From Nocardia brevicatena NBRC 12119 (lineage in GTDB: Bacteria; Actinomycetota; Actinomycetes; Mycobacteriales; Mycobacteriaceae), in assembly GCF_000308495.1 (NCBI RefSeq), contig NZ_BAFU01000072.1:62001-126000 (forward strand): DNA of 64,000 nt. The letters are read 5' to 3'. The notes beneath the pieces were generated by a model. It did no database searches and was not told the origin of the DNA. It was given only the letters and a program-made list of their open reading frames with translations. This document shows positions 55,811-64,000 of the stretch, piece by piece. A program made the translations under genes and the position numbers. The stretch's first letter is position 1. Every line of letters begins with the position of its first letter.

Positions 55811-58441
55811 TCACGCGGCCGACTTCTTCAGCCGCAGGCGATACCAGGTGAGTACGGCCATCACCAGGGTGAGCGCGGCCAACACGCCGAGGTCCAGCGT
55901 CCAGACGTCCTTGCTGTGTTCCCACAGCGAATCCGGCTGGGCCTGGATGAACAGTTCGCGAATGTTCACCGTCGACGCGCCCGCGGCATAGCCCCAGCGG
56001 GCCGGGAACAACCAGGACAGCTGCTCGAGCACCACCCGTCCGGTGACCGGGATCATGCCGCCCGCCATCACCAACTGGCACATGATCGCCACCACCAACA
56101 GCGGCATCACCTGCTCGTTGGACCTGGCCAGACTCGACAGCAACAGCCCGAGCACCACGCAGGACACCGCCGTGACCGCGATATCGATGTACAGCTCGGC
56201 GGACCCGGAGATGAGCATCACACCTTCGCCCGGCGGCTTCTTGCCGAGGAGGACGAATCCGACCAGTACAGCCGACTGCAGCAGCGCGAAAACGCTGAAC
56301 ACCACGACCTTGGCCAGCAGATACGACGACGGGTGCAGCCCGACGGCGCGCTCCCGGTGGAAGATGGTGCGTTCGCCGACCAGATCGCGCACGGTCAGCG
56401 TGGACCCCATGAAACAGGCCCCCAGGATGAGCACCACCAGCAGCTGCTGGCTTTCGCTGCCGCCGGTGGGGACGAAGGAGCCGTCGTCGGTCTGCGTGAA
56501 CGGTCCGCGCGTGAGCCCGTTGTCCCCCGGGACGACCAGGGTCAGGGCCCCCAGCACGAACGGCAGCAGGATCAGGAACGCCAGATAACCGCGGTCGGCG
56601 AGGACCAGCCGCAGCTGTCGCCGCGACAGCGTGGAGAACTGTTTCCAACGGCTGGATTTGGGCGGCGAGCCCGCACTGCCGGGCGGTCGGGCCGGCGGCG
56701 CGGGCGGCACCGCGTTGGCCTGCCGCGCCCGGTAGGCGGCGAACGCCTGATCCGGGTTGGCCGCCACATCGGCGAAGATCTTCGCCCAATCGCCGGTGCC
56801 CAACGCCGCTTCCACACCGGCGGGATTGCCCGCGTACGCGGTTTTACCGCCGGGGGCCAGCAGCACCACCTGATCGCACATGTCCAGGCAGGCCACCGAG
56901 TGGGTCACCACGATCACCACCCGGCCGGCGTCGGCGAGTTCCCGCAGCATCATCATGACCTGACGGTCCAGCGCCGGGTCCAGCCCCGAGGTGGGCTCGT
57001 CGAGGATCAGCAGCGACGGGCCGGTGAGCAGTTCCAGTGCCACCGACGCGCGTTTGCGCTGACCGCCGGACAACCGGTCGACCCGGGTGTTCGCGTGCTC
57101 GGTGAGCGAGAGCTCCCGCAGCACACCGTCGATCACCTGCTGCCGGTCGACCTTGGTGGTATCCGGCGGCAGCCGCAGCTGGGCCGCGTAGCCGAGGGCC
57201 TGGCGCACGGTGAGCTGGCGGTGCAGTACATCGTCCTGCGGCACCATACCTATTCGGGAGCGCAGCGCCTCGTATTCGGCGTGCAGATTGCGGCCCTCGA
57301 AGGTGACCACACCGCCGGAGGGTTGGGTCGTCCCCGCGGCCAGCCTGGACAGCGTGGACTTACCCGCGCCGGACGGACCGATCAGCGCCGTGAGGGTGCC
57401 GCGCCCGGCCTGCATATTGACGTCGACGAGCAGGTGTTTGTTGCCCTCGACGGTGAACCCGACCCCGTGCACCTGCAGACCCTGTTCGGCGACCGGGCGC
57501 TGCCGGTGCACCAGGGTGCCCTGGTGCACCTCGAAGTCGATATTGCCGATGGTGATGATGTCGCGTTCGTGCAGGACCGTCCGCTGCTGCCGGAGCCCGT
57601 TGACGAAGGTGCCGTTGGCGGAGCCGAGATCCTCGATGGTGAGACCCTCGGGGCCGGCGACGAGCCGGGCGTGTTTGCGGGAGGCGAGCGGATCGTTGAC
57701 GACGATCTGGTTGTCCGCGGTACGGCCTATGGCCAGTCCGCCGGGCGGAAGCCGGTCGGCGCGGGCGATGGGTTCGGTACCCGCCCTGGCCCGCACCGGC
57801 GGTACGGCCGCGACGCTCGCCTTGGCCGTCATGTTCATGGTGGGCGGCGACGACTGTGAAGTGGGCTGCGGACCGCTGTGCGGCGGCTGGGGGCGGGGGC
57901 CGCTGTGCGACGGAATCGGCCGGCTGTGCGGTGTCGGGGGCGGACCGGGCGGCCGGTGGCCGGCGTGCGATGGCCGGCCGTGCTGCTGTGGGGCGTGGCC
58001 TCCCGGTGGTCCGACACCGGGACCGGCGTGCGGGGATGGGGGCTGCGGTCCGGTCGGTCGCTGCTGCGGGATCGGGGGACGGGTCTGCGGAGCGGGCCCG
58101 CTCGCGTGCTGTTGCGGTGTCTGCGGCACGCCGGCCGGTACGAGCGACAGCAGCGGACCGCTGAGCGCGTCGCCGAGCCGAACCTGGGTCGGGCGATCGA
58201 TCTGCACGGGTTGGGTCACCCGCCGCGCGTCGACGAAAACGCCATTGGTGCTGCCGTTGTCGGTGAGCACCCACGCCCCCGACCGCCAGGCGAGTGTGGC
58301 GTGAACACGCGAGACCAGCGGACTGTCGACGAACAAGGTCACCTCGGGAGCGCGCCCCAAGGTGACCCGTTGGCTCGAATCGAAGACACGTTCGGTTCCG
58401 TCATGACGCACCGTGATGGTGCGTGCCCCCGGTGAAGACAT
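55811..58441 (-). CDS. ABC transporter with two FHA domains (Rv1747-like exporter)
   Basis: 876 residues. FHA1 about 20-90 (VTLGRAPEVTLFVDSPLVSRVHATLAWRSG...DNGSTNGVFV); a Pro/His-rich linker about 110-205; FHA2 about 230-300 (LAIGRTADNQIVVNDPLASRKHARLV...DLGSANGTFVNG). The ATPase lies about 325-545: Walker A GPSGAGKSTLSRL, signature LSGGQRKRASVALELL, Walker B LLILDEPTSGLD. Six C-terminal helices follow from about 610. FHA domains bind phosphothreonine, so a Ser/Thr kinase should control it, as PknF does for Rv1747, which exports cell-envelope lipid. Confidence 0.93.
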   Translation of the reverse strand: MSSPGARTITVRHDGTERVFDSSQRVTLGRAPEVTLFVDSPLVSRVHATLAWRSGAWVLTDNGSTNGVFVDARRVTQPVQIDRPTQVRLGDALSGPLLSLVPAGVPQTPQQHASGPAPQTRPPIPQQRPTGPQPPSPHAGPGVGPPGGHAPQQHGRPSHAGHRPPGPPPTPHSRPIPSHSGPRPQPPHSGPQPTSQSSPPTMNMTAKASVAAVPPVRARAGTEPIARADRLPPGGLAIGRTADNQIVVNDPLASRKHARLVAGPEGLTIEDLGSANGTFVNGLRQQRTVLHERDIITIGNIDFEVHQGTLVHRQRPVAEQGLQVHGVGFTVEGNKHLLVDVNMQAGRGTLTALIGPSGAGKSTLSRLAAGTTQPSGGVVTFEGRNLHAEYEALRSRIGMVPQDDVLHRQLTVRQALGYAAQLRLPPDTTKVDRQQVIDGVLRELSLTEHANTRVDRLSGGQRKRASVALELLTGPSLLILDEPTSGLDPALDRQVMMMLRELADAGRVVIVVTHSVACLDMCDQVVLLAPGGKTAYAGNPAGVEAALGTGDWAKIFADVAANPDQAFAAYRARQANAVPPAPPARPPGSAGSPPKSSRWKQFSTLSRRQLRLVLADRGYLAFLILLPFVLGALTLVVPGDNGLTRGPFTQTDDGSFVPTGGSESQQLLVVLILGACFMGSTLTVRDLVGERTIFHRERAVGLHPSSYLLAKVVVFSVFALLQSAVLVGFVLLGKKPPGEGVMLISGSAELYIDIAVTAVSCVVLGLLLSSLARSNEQVMPLLVVAIMCQLVMAGGMIPVTGRVVLEQLSWLFPARWGYAAGASTVNIRELFIQAQPDSLWEHSKDVWTLDLGVLAALTLVMAVLTWYRLRLKKSAA

Positions 58442-58628
58442 GCAGCGGATACTATTCGATTATCGGGACATGGGAGGTGCCCCTGGTTTCGGTGTGAAGT
58501 CCGGGCCGCGTCCATTCGACATGAGCGGACGCCCTCGGCGGTCATGCGCGACCGACTGCCTCGTGGCGCCCACCGCTCGTTCCGGAGAGCCACGCCAGAC
58601 GCCCCCAGGGGCCGACGAGGGGGAGTTC

Positions 58629-60071
58629 ATGCCGCAACTCCGTGCCACCGCGATCATCGCCGCTCTGCTGTGTGCCCTGGCCCTGGCCGCGGGATGCACC
58701 CGATCGGTGGACGGCCGCGCGGTATCCGTCTACGACGATCCGTTCAAGGTGGCCGGGCTGCCCACCACCAGCGGCCCGAACGGTCCCCGACCCGACGCCG
58801 AGGACAGTTCACTGACCGCGCTCAACTCCGACGGCGGGGAGGTCGACACCCTGGCCCTCAATGCCGTCGAGGACATCCAGGAATACTGGCGTGACCACTT
58901 CGGCCAGGAGTTCGACGGTGAATTCCGGCCGGTGGACAAGCTGATCTCCTGGAGCGCCAAGGCTCCCCGCGAGAAGTCCATCGAGTTCTGCACCGAGTCG
59001 ACCCATCGGCTGGTCAATGCCGGCTACTGTCGGCTGGACAATTCCATAGGCTGGGACCGGGCGCTGCTGTTGCCCGCCATGTCGGAGACCTTCGGACAGA
59101 TGTCGGTGGTGATGGTGCTGGCCCACGAATACGGGCACGCCATCCAGACCATGGCCAAGATCGTCGATCGGGACGAACCGGTGATCGTCAAGGAACAGCA
59201 GGCCGACTGTTTCGCAGGGGCGTTCATCCGCCATGTGGCCGAAGGTGGATCGAAGCATTTCACCATCAACACCTCCGACGGCCTGAACTCGGTGCTCGCC
59301 GCCACCGTCGCCATTCGCGATTCCGACCCGGACGACCCGGAGAGCGTGCACGGTTCGGCCTTCGAACGGGTCACCGCCGTGCAGATCGGTTTCACCGACG
59401 GTCCCCGGGCATGCAAGGGCATCGATATGGCCGAGATCGAGCAGCGACGCGGTGATCTCCCCCAGAGCTTCCGCAATGATCCGGGCGGGGGCGAATACCC
59501 CATCACCAAGGAGGCACTGGTCGAGCTCGGCAAGGCCCTGGACGCGATCCTCCCGCTCCAGAAGAGCCCGACCTACAGCTACAACGGTTCGACCGTCGAC
59601 TGCGCCGATGGTGTGAGCACCCGACCGGTTTCCTACTGCCCGGCAACCAATACCATCGCCACCGATGTCGACGCACTCGCCGCCCGCGGCGACTCCGATA
59701 CCGATCCCGACGACCCGCTGCCGCTCGAGGTGGACGGCGATTACAACGGCTATGTGGTGTTCATCGCCCGCTACGCGCTGGCCGTCCAGCACAGTCAGGG
59801 ACAGGACCTGGTCGGCGCCAAGGCCGGCCTCCGCGCGGCCTGCCTGTCCGGGGTGGTGACGGCGAAACTGGCCGAACCCGGCCGGGACCGAGGCGATATC
59901 ACCCTGGCGGCGGGCGATCTGGACGAGGCGGTGTCGGGTCTGCTCACCGACGGTCTGGCGGCCAGCGATATCGGGGGGCGAACCGTGCCGAGCGGTTTCG
60001 CCCGGGTGGACGCGTTCCGGGCGGGCGTCCTCAACGGCGAGACCACGTGCATGTCCCGGTATTCCGACTGA
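58629..60071 (+). CDS. Secreted neutral zinc metallopeptidase lipoprotein
   Basis: 480 residues from ATG 58629 with GGGGGAG upstream. The signal peptide ends in LAAGC, so a lipid anchor is likely. Zinc motif H166-E-Y-G-H170 in MVLAHEYGHAIQTM, followed by EQQADCFAGAFIRHV, whose Glu/Asp would give the third ligand; this is the YpfJ/neutral zinc metallopeptidase pattern. Several Cys pairs (EFCTESTHR, GYCRLDNS, DCADG, YCPATN) may form disulfides. Divergent from the FHA-ABC exporter. Confidence 0.88.
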   Translation: MPQLRATAIIAALLCALALAAGCTRSVDGRAVSVYDDPFKVAGLPTTSGPNGPRPDAEDSSLTALNSDGGEVDTLALNAVEDIQEYWRDHFGQEFDGEFRPVDKLISWSAKAPREKSIEFCTESTHRLVNAGYCRLDNSIGWDRALLLPAMSETFGQMSVVMVLAHEYGHAIQTMAKIVDRDEPVIVKEQQADCFAGAFIRHVAEGGSKHFTINTSDGLNSVLAATVAIRDSDPDDPESVHGSAFERVTAVQIGFTDGPRACKGIDMAEIEQRRGDLPQSFRNDPGGGEYPITKEALVELGKALDAILPLQKSPTYSYNGSTVDCADGVSTRPVSYCPATNTIATDVDALAARGDSDTDPDDPLPLEVDGDYNGYVVFIARYALAVQHSQGQDLVGAKAGLRAACLSGVVTAKLAEPGRDRGDITLAAGDLDEAVSGLLTDGLAASDIGGRTVPSGFARVDAFRAGVLNGETTCMSRYSD

Positions 60072-60101
60072 CCACGAACCGGGTTCGCCCCGCCCGGTCG
60101 G

Positions 60102-61463
60102 TCAGCCGAACGGCGGTGGCGCGGCCGGCTCGAAGCGCAGCACCCGGTTGCCGATCGACACCTCGGTGCCCGGCACCAGCACCATCGGCCGATTGGGCAG
60201 GAGCCGCACCCAGGCGGGGTACCCGGGCAGCCGGGTATGCGTGCCGTTGGTCGAACCCCGGTCCACCAGGGTCACATCCCAGTTGACCAATAGTAGTTCG
60301 GCATGCGCCCGCGACATTCCGCCGGAGGTGTCCGGTACCCGCAGCGGTACGAGTCCGCGCCGCGCCTGCTCGGAATGTTCGGGATCGCGGCCGAGCACAG
60401 TGTCACCGACGATCGGGTAGGACGTGCCGTCGTCGAAGACGAGCATGCCCAGCGGCGGGCGCACCACCTCGATCAGCGGCTGAGTCTGGTCGACCGGGAT
60501 ACCGCAGACGGTGCAGAATGCCGAGCGCGGATCGCTGGGATGCGCGCGGGCACATTTGAAACCCAGCACCTTCGCGGTCAGGGCGGTGCCCTTCGCGGTG
60601 GCCTCGGTGCGTCGCCGCAGTTCCGGGTCGACCGCCGGCGTATTCGGGGCCGGTCGCGGGGAGGGCAGGCTGTTGGCCTGCTCGGTGGCGGCCCGGTGCA
60701 GGTCAGGGACGTCGTCGGTGGCCTCGTGCGGCTCGAGGGTGGGTATGGCGGTCGGCGCGATGGGAGTATCGGCGGCCCGCATCGGTTGCACGGGTGCCGA
60801 ATTTCCCTGTTCGACCGGGGCCGGTCGCAGGGGCTGCTCCCGGTCGCCGGGCACGGTGGATGCCGGCTCGGCGCCGGCTTCGTCCTCGGCGGTCGCTGCG
60901 ACCATCGCCGAACCGCGCCGGTATAGCGCCGTATCCGACCAGACGATCACTCCGCCACCCTGCGCGATTCCCTCCACCAACCAGCCGATTCCGCGTTCGG
61001 CCGGCAGCTCGGGGACGCCGCCCGCGGCATCGTCGACGAACAGGGCCGCCGCGTGGGCCGGTGTGTCCACGGAACGGTCGACGGTGAACAGGGCCTCCCG
61101 GCCGCGATAGCGCTCTACCCGCTCTCCGGTGCACACTGCGGTGACCGCCCCGTGCAGAAAGACCGTCAGCCGCCCCGGACCGGCAGCCGCCAGGATGCCG
61201 AAATCGATGGGCCGCCCCGGACTGATCCGCTCGGCATCCCTCATCAGCCAGCGGGTCACGGCCCGGACGATGAGCTCCCCGGGATTGCCCGGTCCCTGGG
61301 CGAGAACCTCGCGGACCACTCCCACCAGGGCCTCCAATGCCGCCACGGCCGTGGATTCCGGGTTCGGGCGCCCCGACTCCCGGTGGGCGACCAGCACCAC
61401 CACGCCCGCGACCCGCGCCAGAACGTGGCTCCCGGCGACGACCTCGACCTGCCGATCCCTCAC
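60102..61463 (-). CDS. FHA-domain protein with a Cys-rich insert
   Basis: 453 residues from GTG 61463 with GGAGG about 10 nt upstream. N-terminal domain about 1-175 (VAGSHVLARVAGVVVLVAHRESG ... GIGWLVEGIAQGG) of unknown type. A Pro-rich linker follows. CARAHPSDPRSAFCTVCGIP at about 328-347 looks like a zinc ribbon. The C-terminal FHA domain runs about 370-445 (VLGRDPE, GMSRAHAELLLVNWD, DRGSTNGTHTRLPG). No signal peptide. With the FHA-ABC exporter nearby, both may read the same kinase. Convergent with the peptidase gene, 30 bp apart. Confidence 0.82.
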   Translation of the reverse strand: MRDRQVEVVAGSHVLARVAGVVVLVAHRESGRPNPESTAVAALEALVGVVREVLAQGPGNPGELIVRAVTRWLMRDAERISPGRPIDFGILAAAGPGRLTVFLHGAVTAVCTGERVERYRGREALFTVDRSVDTPAHAAALFVDDAAGGVPELPAERGIGWLVEGIAQGGGVIVWSDTALYRRGSAMVAATAEDEAGAEPASTVPGDREQPLRPAPVEQGNSAPVQPMRAADTPIAPTAIPTLEPHEATDDVPDLHRAATEQANSLPSPRPAPNTPAVDPELRRRTEATAKGTALTAKVLGFKCARAHPSDPRSAFCTVCGIPVDQTQPLIEVVRPPLGMLVFDDGTSYPIVGDTVLGRDPEHSEQARRGLVPLRVPDTSGGMSRAHAELLLVNWDVTLVDRGSTNGTHTRLPGYPAWVRLLPNRPMVLVPGTEVSIGNRVLRFEPAAPPPFG

Positions 61464-61603
61464 CGGAATCGGCCTCCGCCGTGATCGCGGTACCGGTTCG
61501 TCGCCACCCGACCAGGGTATTGCACGCCATTGCGGCAACCGTTCCCCATCTCGGTTCCGGTCGGGTAATTTCGTGGGCAGTCTCGAGAGGAGCGAGGGGC
61601 CTC

Positions 61604-62809
61604 ATGTTTCGGACATCGCGCACCATCGCCGCCGCGGCGGCCGTGGTCCTGATGGGCACTCTGTCCGGATGCGGTTCGGTGGCGGGTACCCCCACCGCCG
61701 CAGAAATAGATGTGCGGTCCCTGGCCGTCGGTGATTTCCCCGTCGATCGGTACACCTATTCGCAGGACGCGGGTAACAGCGGGCCGGCGCTGGAGGGCAT
61801 CCGGATGTCGGAGGCCCTTGCCCCGGCGGTGAATGTCGATCCCTCGCTCGATTACGGCCGCGGCAGCATGCTGATACCCGATCCGAAGTCCGCGCTCGGA
61901 TTCCTCGCCAATGTCTCCAAACCGGTGTTGGAGAACCGCAAGATGGTGGTCGGCTACGCGACCAGCGGCGCCGACCGGCCGGATCCGGAAGGCCAGTCGC
62001 GTCCCGGGCCCGACGCCACCGCGGTCACCACGGTGCTGCTCCGCTTCCCCGACACCGACAGTGCGCGCACGGCGGCGCGAGAACTCGAGGACGCCGATAT
62101 CGGGGTGTCGAGCGAGAACCGCAAACTTCGATCGGACGAGCACCCCGATGCGTACGTCCACTGGCGGCCCGGTATCCCGACGGTCGGCGCGTTCCTCGCG
62201 CACGAGGAATTCGTGGTCTCGCTGTTCATCCAGCGGCCGAAGGCCGACAGCGCCGATCTGGTCGACTGGGTCGACAAGACCTTCACCGCCGCGCTCGACC
62301 GACTGCGCGGGTTCCGCCCCACCCCGATCGACGAACTCGACGCGCTGGAGGTGGATCCGGAGAACCTGCTCGCCAGAGTTGTAGTGGCCGACCGCAGCGG
62401 GCGCATCCCCGATCCGAAGAACTTCGCCGTCTACGGTCCCACCTACATGGTCCACACCGCGGACCGGCAGCTCGAACGGCGACGCCTGCTCGAGGAGTCG
62501 GGTTTCGAGAAGATCGCGCTGATCGACAACAGCTCGGTCACCCGGACCCGGGACGCGGCGGGCGCCGACCGGCTGCTCCGGGGCCTGATTGATACCGCGG
62601 GCGACCATTACGACGAACACACCGCCCCCAGCGACGTACCCGGCGCGACATGCCTGCGGCTCAACGACAAGGGCGACCCGCAGCGCCATTACCGGTACCG
62701 CTGCTTCGTGTCGTACAAGCGTTATGTGGCCACGGTGTCCAGCGATAACGAGACCGAGGTACGGCAGAAGGTCGCGGCCCAGTACGCCCTGCTCGCCAAC
62801 AGTCTCTGA
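61604..62809 (+). CDS. DUF7373-like lipoprotein
   Basis: 401 residues from ATG 61604. Lipobox TLSGC, then GSVAGTPTAAEIDVRSLAVGDFPVDRYTYSQD. The body is a large soluble outer domain (EGIRMSEALAPAVNVDPSLDYGRGS; YVHWRPGIPTVGAFLAHEEFVVSLFIQRP) that resembles the DUF7373 lipoprotein family abundant in Nocardia and Rhodococcus, often in many copies. Two Cys near the end (GATCLRLN, YRCFVSY) probably form a disulfide. Function unknown. Confidence 0.78.
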   Translation: MFRTSRTIAAAAAVVLMGTLSGCGSVAGTPTAAEIDVRSLAVGDFPVDRYTYSQDAGNSGPALEGIRMSEALAPAVNVDPSLDYGRGSMLIPDPKSALGFLANVSKPVLENRKMVVGYATSGADRPDPEGQSRPGPDATAVTTVLLRFPDTDSARTAARELEDADIGVSSENRKLRSDEHPDAYVHWRPGIPTVGAFLAHEEFVVSLFIQRPKADSADLVDWVDKTFTAALDRLRGFRPTPIDELDALEVDPENLLARVVVADRSGRIPDPKNFAVYGPTYMVHTADRQLERRRLLEESGFEKIALIDNSSVTRTRDAAGADRLLRGLIDTAGDHYDEHTAPSDVPGATCLRLNDKGDPQRHYRYRCFVSYKRYVATVSSDNETEVRQKVAAQYALLANSL

Positions 62810-62922
62810 AGGCCCACGAACCGCCGCTCGTCCCCCGGAACTCCCACGGCGCCCTGTCGCGCGTCGACCGAATCCGTTGGGGTGCCTTGCTTCTCGCGTC
62901 ATCCCAGTGTTTGGCGCACGGC

Positions 62923-62941
62923 ATAGGGCAGGCTAACCTGA
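62923..62941. promoter_or_regulatory. Candidate IdeR/DmdR iron box 1
   Basis: ATAGGGCAGGCTAACCTGA matches 15 of 19 positions of the palindromic consensus TTAGGTTAGGCTAACCTAA, including the full right half GGCTAACCT. IdeR-Fe(II) would repress from such a site. Confidence 0.7.
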
Positions 62942-63042
62942 TCGTGTTCTATCTCACGGTGAGGCAGCACGCCGAAACCACCGCGCACCCGATCACCTGC
63001 ATACGTTCCCAGCTATGCTGCATCGCTATCGCCACGCGGTAC

Positions 63043-63061
63043 TTAGGTAAGCCTTGCCCCA
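63043..63061. promoter_or_regulatory. Candidate IdeR/DmdR iron box 2
   Basis: TTAGGTAAGCCTTGCCCCA matches about 14 of 19 positions of the iron-box consensus, with an intact left half TTAGGT. It lies 79 bp upstream of the oxygenase start, a typical operator position. Confidence 0.65.
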
Positions 63062-63139
63062 GCTGAACAGAAGCATTAGCTTCGCAGATCGAATCGTCGC
63101 CACCCGCTTTTCGACCCGATGCGAAGAAGGGAATATCTG

Positions 63140-64000
63140 GTGAAAAGCGTTCTCCCCGAACGTAAAACGCTTCACCCACACAGTATCGAGTACCGCGAGC
63201 TGTCCCCCGCCGCCGGACACGCCGTCCGCGAACTGGCGCATGAGATCGCGGTCACATTCGGCTCCGCCCCCGGCGAGACCGCCCGCACCCTGACCGATCC
63301 CGCGCTGATCGACCGGATCACCGCGCGCGCGGGCGAACTCCCTACCGAGGTACGGCGGGCCATGCGACCGCCGGCCACCGCCGCGGGCGCCGCGGTGGTG
63401 CGCAGACTTCCCCTGACCGACGACGAATGCGGCCCGACCCCGCCCGACTGGCGGACGGCCGCGCGGTGGAGCGGCGATCCGGACCGCCGGTCGTGCTCGT
63501 TCCCACTCGATATCGCCATGCTGCTGTTGGCCACGCTCGCGGGCGAACCATTCGGCTGGCGGGGTCAGCAGGACGGTCGCCTGGTCAACAACATCATCCC
63601 CGCCGTCGGTCACGAGGACGAACAGTCCGGAGCGAGCAGTAAAACACTGCTCAGCCCGCATACCGAGGACGCGTTCCACCCGCGGCGCGCCAATCTGCTG
63701 ATGCTCGCCTGCCTGCGCAACCCCGACCGCGTCGGCACCACCGTCTCGTCGGTGCGGCACGTGGAACTCGATACCCGACAGCGCCGACTCCTCGGCACCC
63801 CCACCCTGCCGATCCTGCCCGATGTCTCCTATGGTTCCGAATTCGACCGGGCCGCCGCCCTACCCGTGCCCACCATCTGGTCGGAAAGCGAAGAACTCGA
63901 CACCGATACCGTCCCGTACGATCTCACCCTCCGCTTCGATCCCGCCTACACCCCGCTCGCCGAGGCCGACCCCGAATTCCGCGCCGCCTACACGCATTTG
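63140..64000 (+). CDS. Fe(II)/2-oxoglutarate oxygenase, TauD/clavaminate synthase-like (partial)
   Basis: 287 codons from GTG 63140, with AGAAGGGA about 8 nt upstream, open to the window edge. The iron-binding HxE is in LLSPHTEDAFHPRRANLLMLACLRN (H174, E176), the signature of the clavaminate synthase/arginine- and asparagine-hydroxylase branch. FPLDIAMLLLATLAGEPFGWRGQQDGRLVNNIIP is also typical. The distal His lies beyond the window. Such enzymes hydroxylate free or carrier-bound amino acids, often for siderophores or peptides. The two iron boxes upstream suggest induction under iron limitation. Confidence 0.85.
   Translation, partial: MKSVLPERKTLHPHSIEYRELSPAAGHAVRELAHEIAVTFGSAPGETARTLTDPALIDRITARAGELPTEVRRAMRPPATAAGAAVVRRLPLTDDECGPTPPDWRTAARWSGDPDRRSCSFPLDIAMLLLATLAGEPFGWRGQQDGRLVNNIIPAVGHEDEQSGASSKTLLSPHTEDAFHPRRANLLMLACLRNPDRVGTTVSSVRHVELDTRQRRLLGTPTLPILPDVSYGSEFDRAAALPVPTIWSESEELDTDTVPYDLTLRFDPAYTPLAEADPEFRAAYTHL

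Larger units (their letters stand above)
62810..63139. other. Intergenic regulatory region upstream of the oxygenase gene
   Basis: 330 bp without a gene. It contains two candidate IdeR iron boxes (62923 and 63043) about 120 bp apart. GC falls in 63000-63140. TATGCT at 63014-63019 could be a -10. Confidence 0.6.

Noticed and set aside
55646-57859. 737-codon open frame antisense to the FHA-ABC exporter
   Set aside because: It is rich in Arg, His, Gln and Gly as expected for a mirror frame; the opposite strand shows clear FHA and ABC motifs.

Overview
The window is a continuous, gene-dense piece of a high-GC actinobacterial chromosome. Mycothiol metabolism (mca), WhiB3, the SigD/RsdA pair, GuaB3, GroEL1 with a His-rich tail, DUF4307 and DUF5319 proteins, and type VII secretion (T7SS) type substrates all point to a mycolic-acid actinomycete, most likely Nocardia. 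Two blocks recall Mycobacterium tuberculosis gene order from memory: about 3-12 kb (small membrane protein, mca, DUF4307, greA, metB, cbs, fadA3 in the Rv1083-Rv1074c order) and about 24-54 kb (guaB3, guaB2, DUF5319, rsdA, sigD, whiB3, groEL1, groES, tsaD, rimI, tsaB, tsaE, alr, nnr, glmS, glmM, rpsI, rplM in the Rv3410c-Rv3443c order). No tRNA, rRNA, CRISPR array, intact insertion sequence or prophage was seen.

Layout. 1-3.1 kb: end of an ABC exporter, a Pro-rich protein with a degenerate zincin-like domain, and a Nudix hydrolase. 3.1-12 kb: mycothiol detoxification, transcript cleavage factor GreA, sulfur amino acid enzymes (metB, cbs), a decayed acyl-CoA dehydrogenase fragment, a TM-helix channel protein and a thiolase. 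12-21.5 kb: envelope proteins, an rRNA-type methyltransferase, lipoproteins, a Ser/Thr kinase and a LiaFSR-like envelope-stress module (PspC-domain histidine kinase and LuxR regulator, divergent from a PspC/LiaF-like protein). 21.5-27.9 kb: the guanine nucleotide cluster guaA, guaB3, guaB. 28-33 kb: sigD-rsdA, whiB3 and an ECF sigma factor with a very short RskA-like partner. 33-45 kb: groES-groEL1 with a CIRCE operator, a membrane-anchored Hsp70-like protein, the t6A/alr operon (alr, an alpha/beta hydrolase, tsaE, tsaB, rimI, tsaD), NAD(P)HX repair and a cupredoxin lipoprotein. 45-54 kb: glmS and glmM flanking a T7SS-substrate-like cassette, then rpsI-rplM. 54-64 kb: an Hsp70-fold protein, an FHA-ABC exporter, a secreted Zn-peptidase, an FHA protein, a lipoprotein, and the 5' part of an Fe(II)/2-oxoglutarate oxygenase preceded by two IdeR-type iron boxes.

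The least expected content is non-coding. Two families of dispersed, highly structured repeats lie between genes. Family A has copies at 11889, 34797 and 34924; family B at 12223, 25115 (reverse) and 37691, with a partial copy at 19447. In family B the conserved parts are an outer stem, a capping hairpin and a terminal AACACAG, while a 21-22 bp central stem differs between copies with both arms changed together. That is the signature of selection on, or copying of, a hairpin. One copy reaches into the 3' end of tsaD and another supplies sequence next to the guaB3 ribosome binding site. Other points of interest are two alpha/beta-hydrolase-fold proteins that appear to lack the nucleophile, next to guaA and glmS; a zincin-like protein with REYGR in place of HExxH; a soluble RskA-like anti-sigma candidate; a 27-bp perfect inverted repeat in the T7SS cassette; and the iron-box-preceded oxygenase at the right edge.
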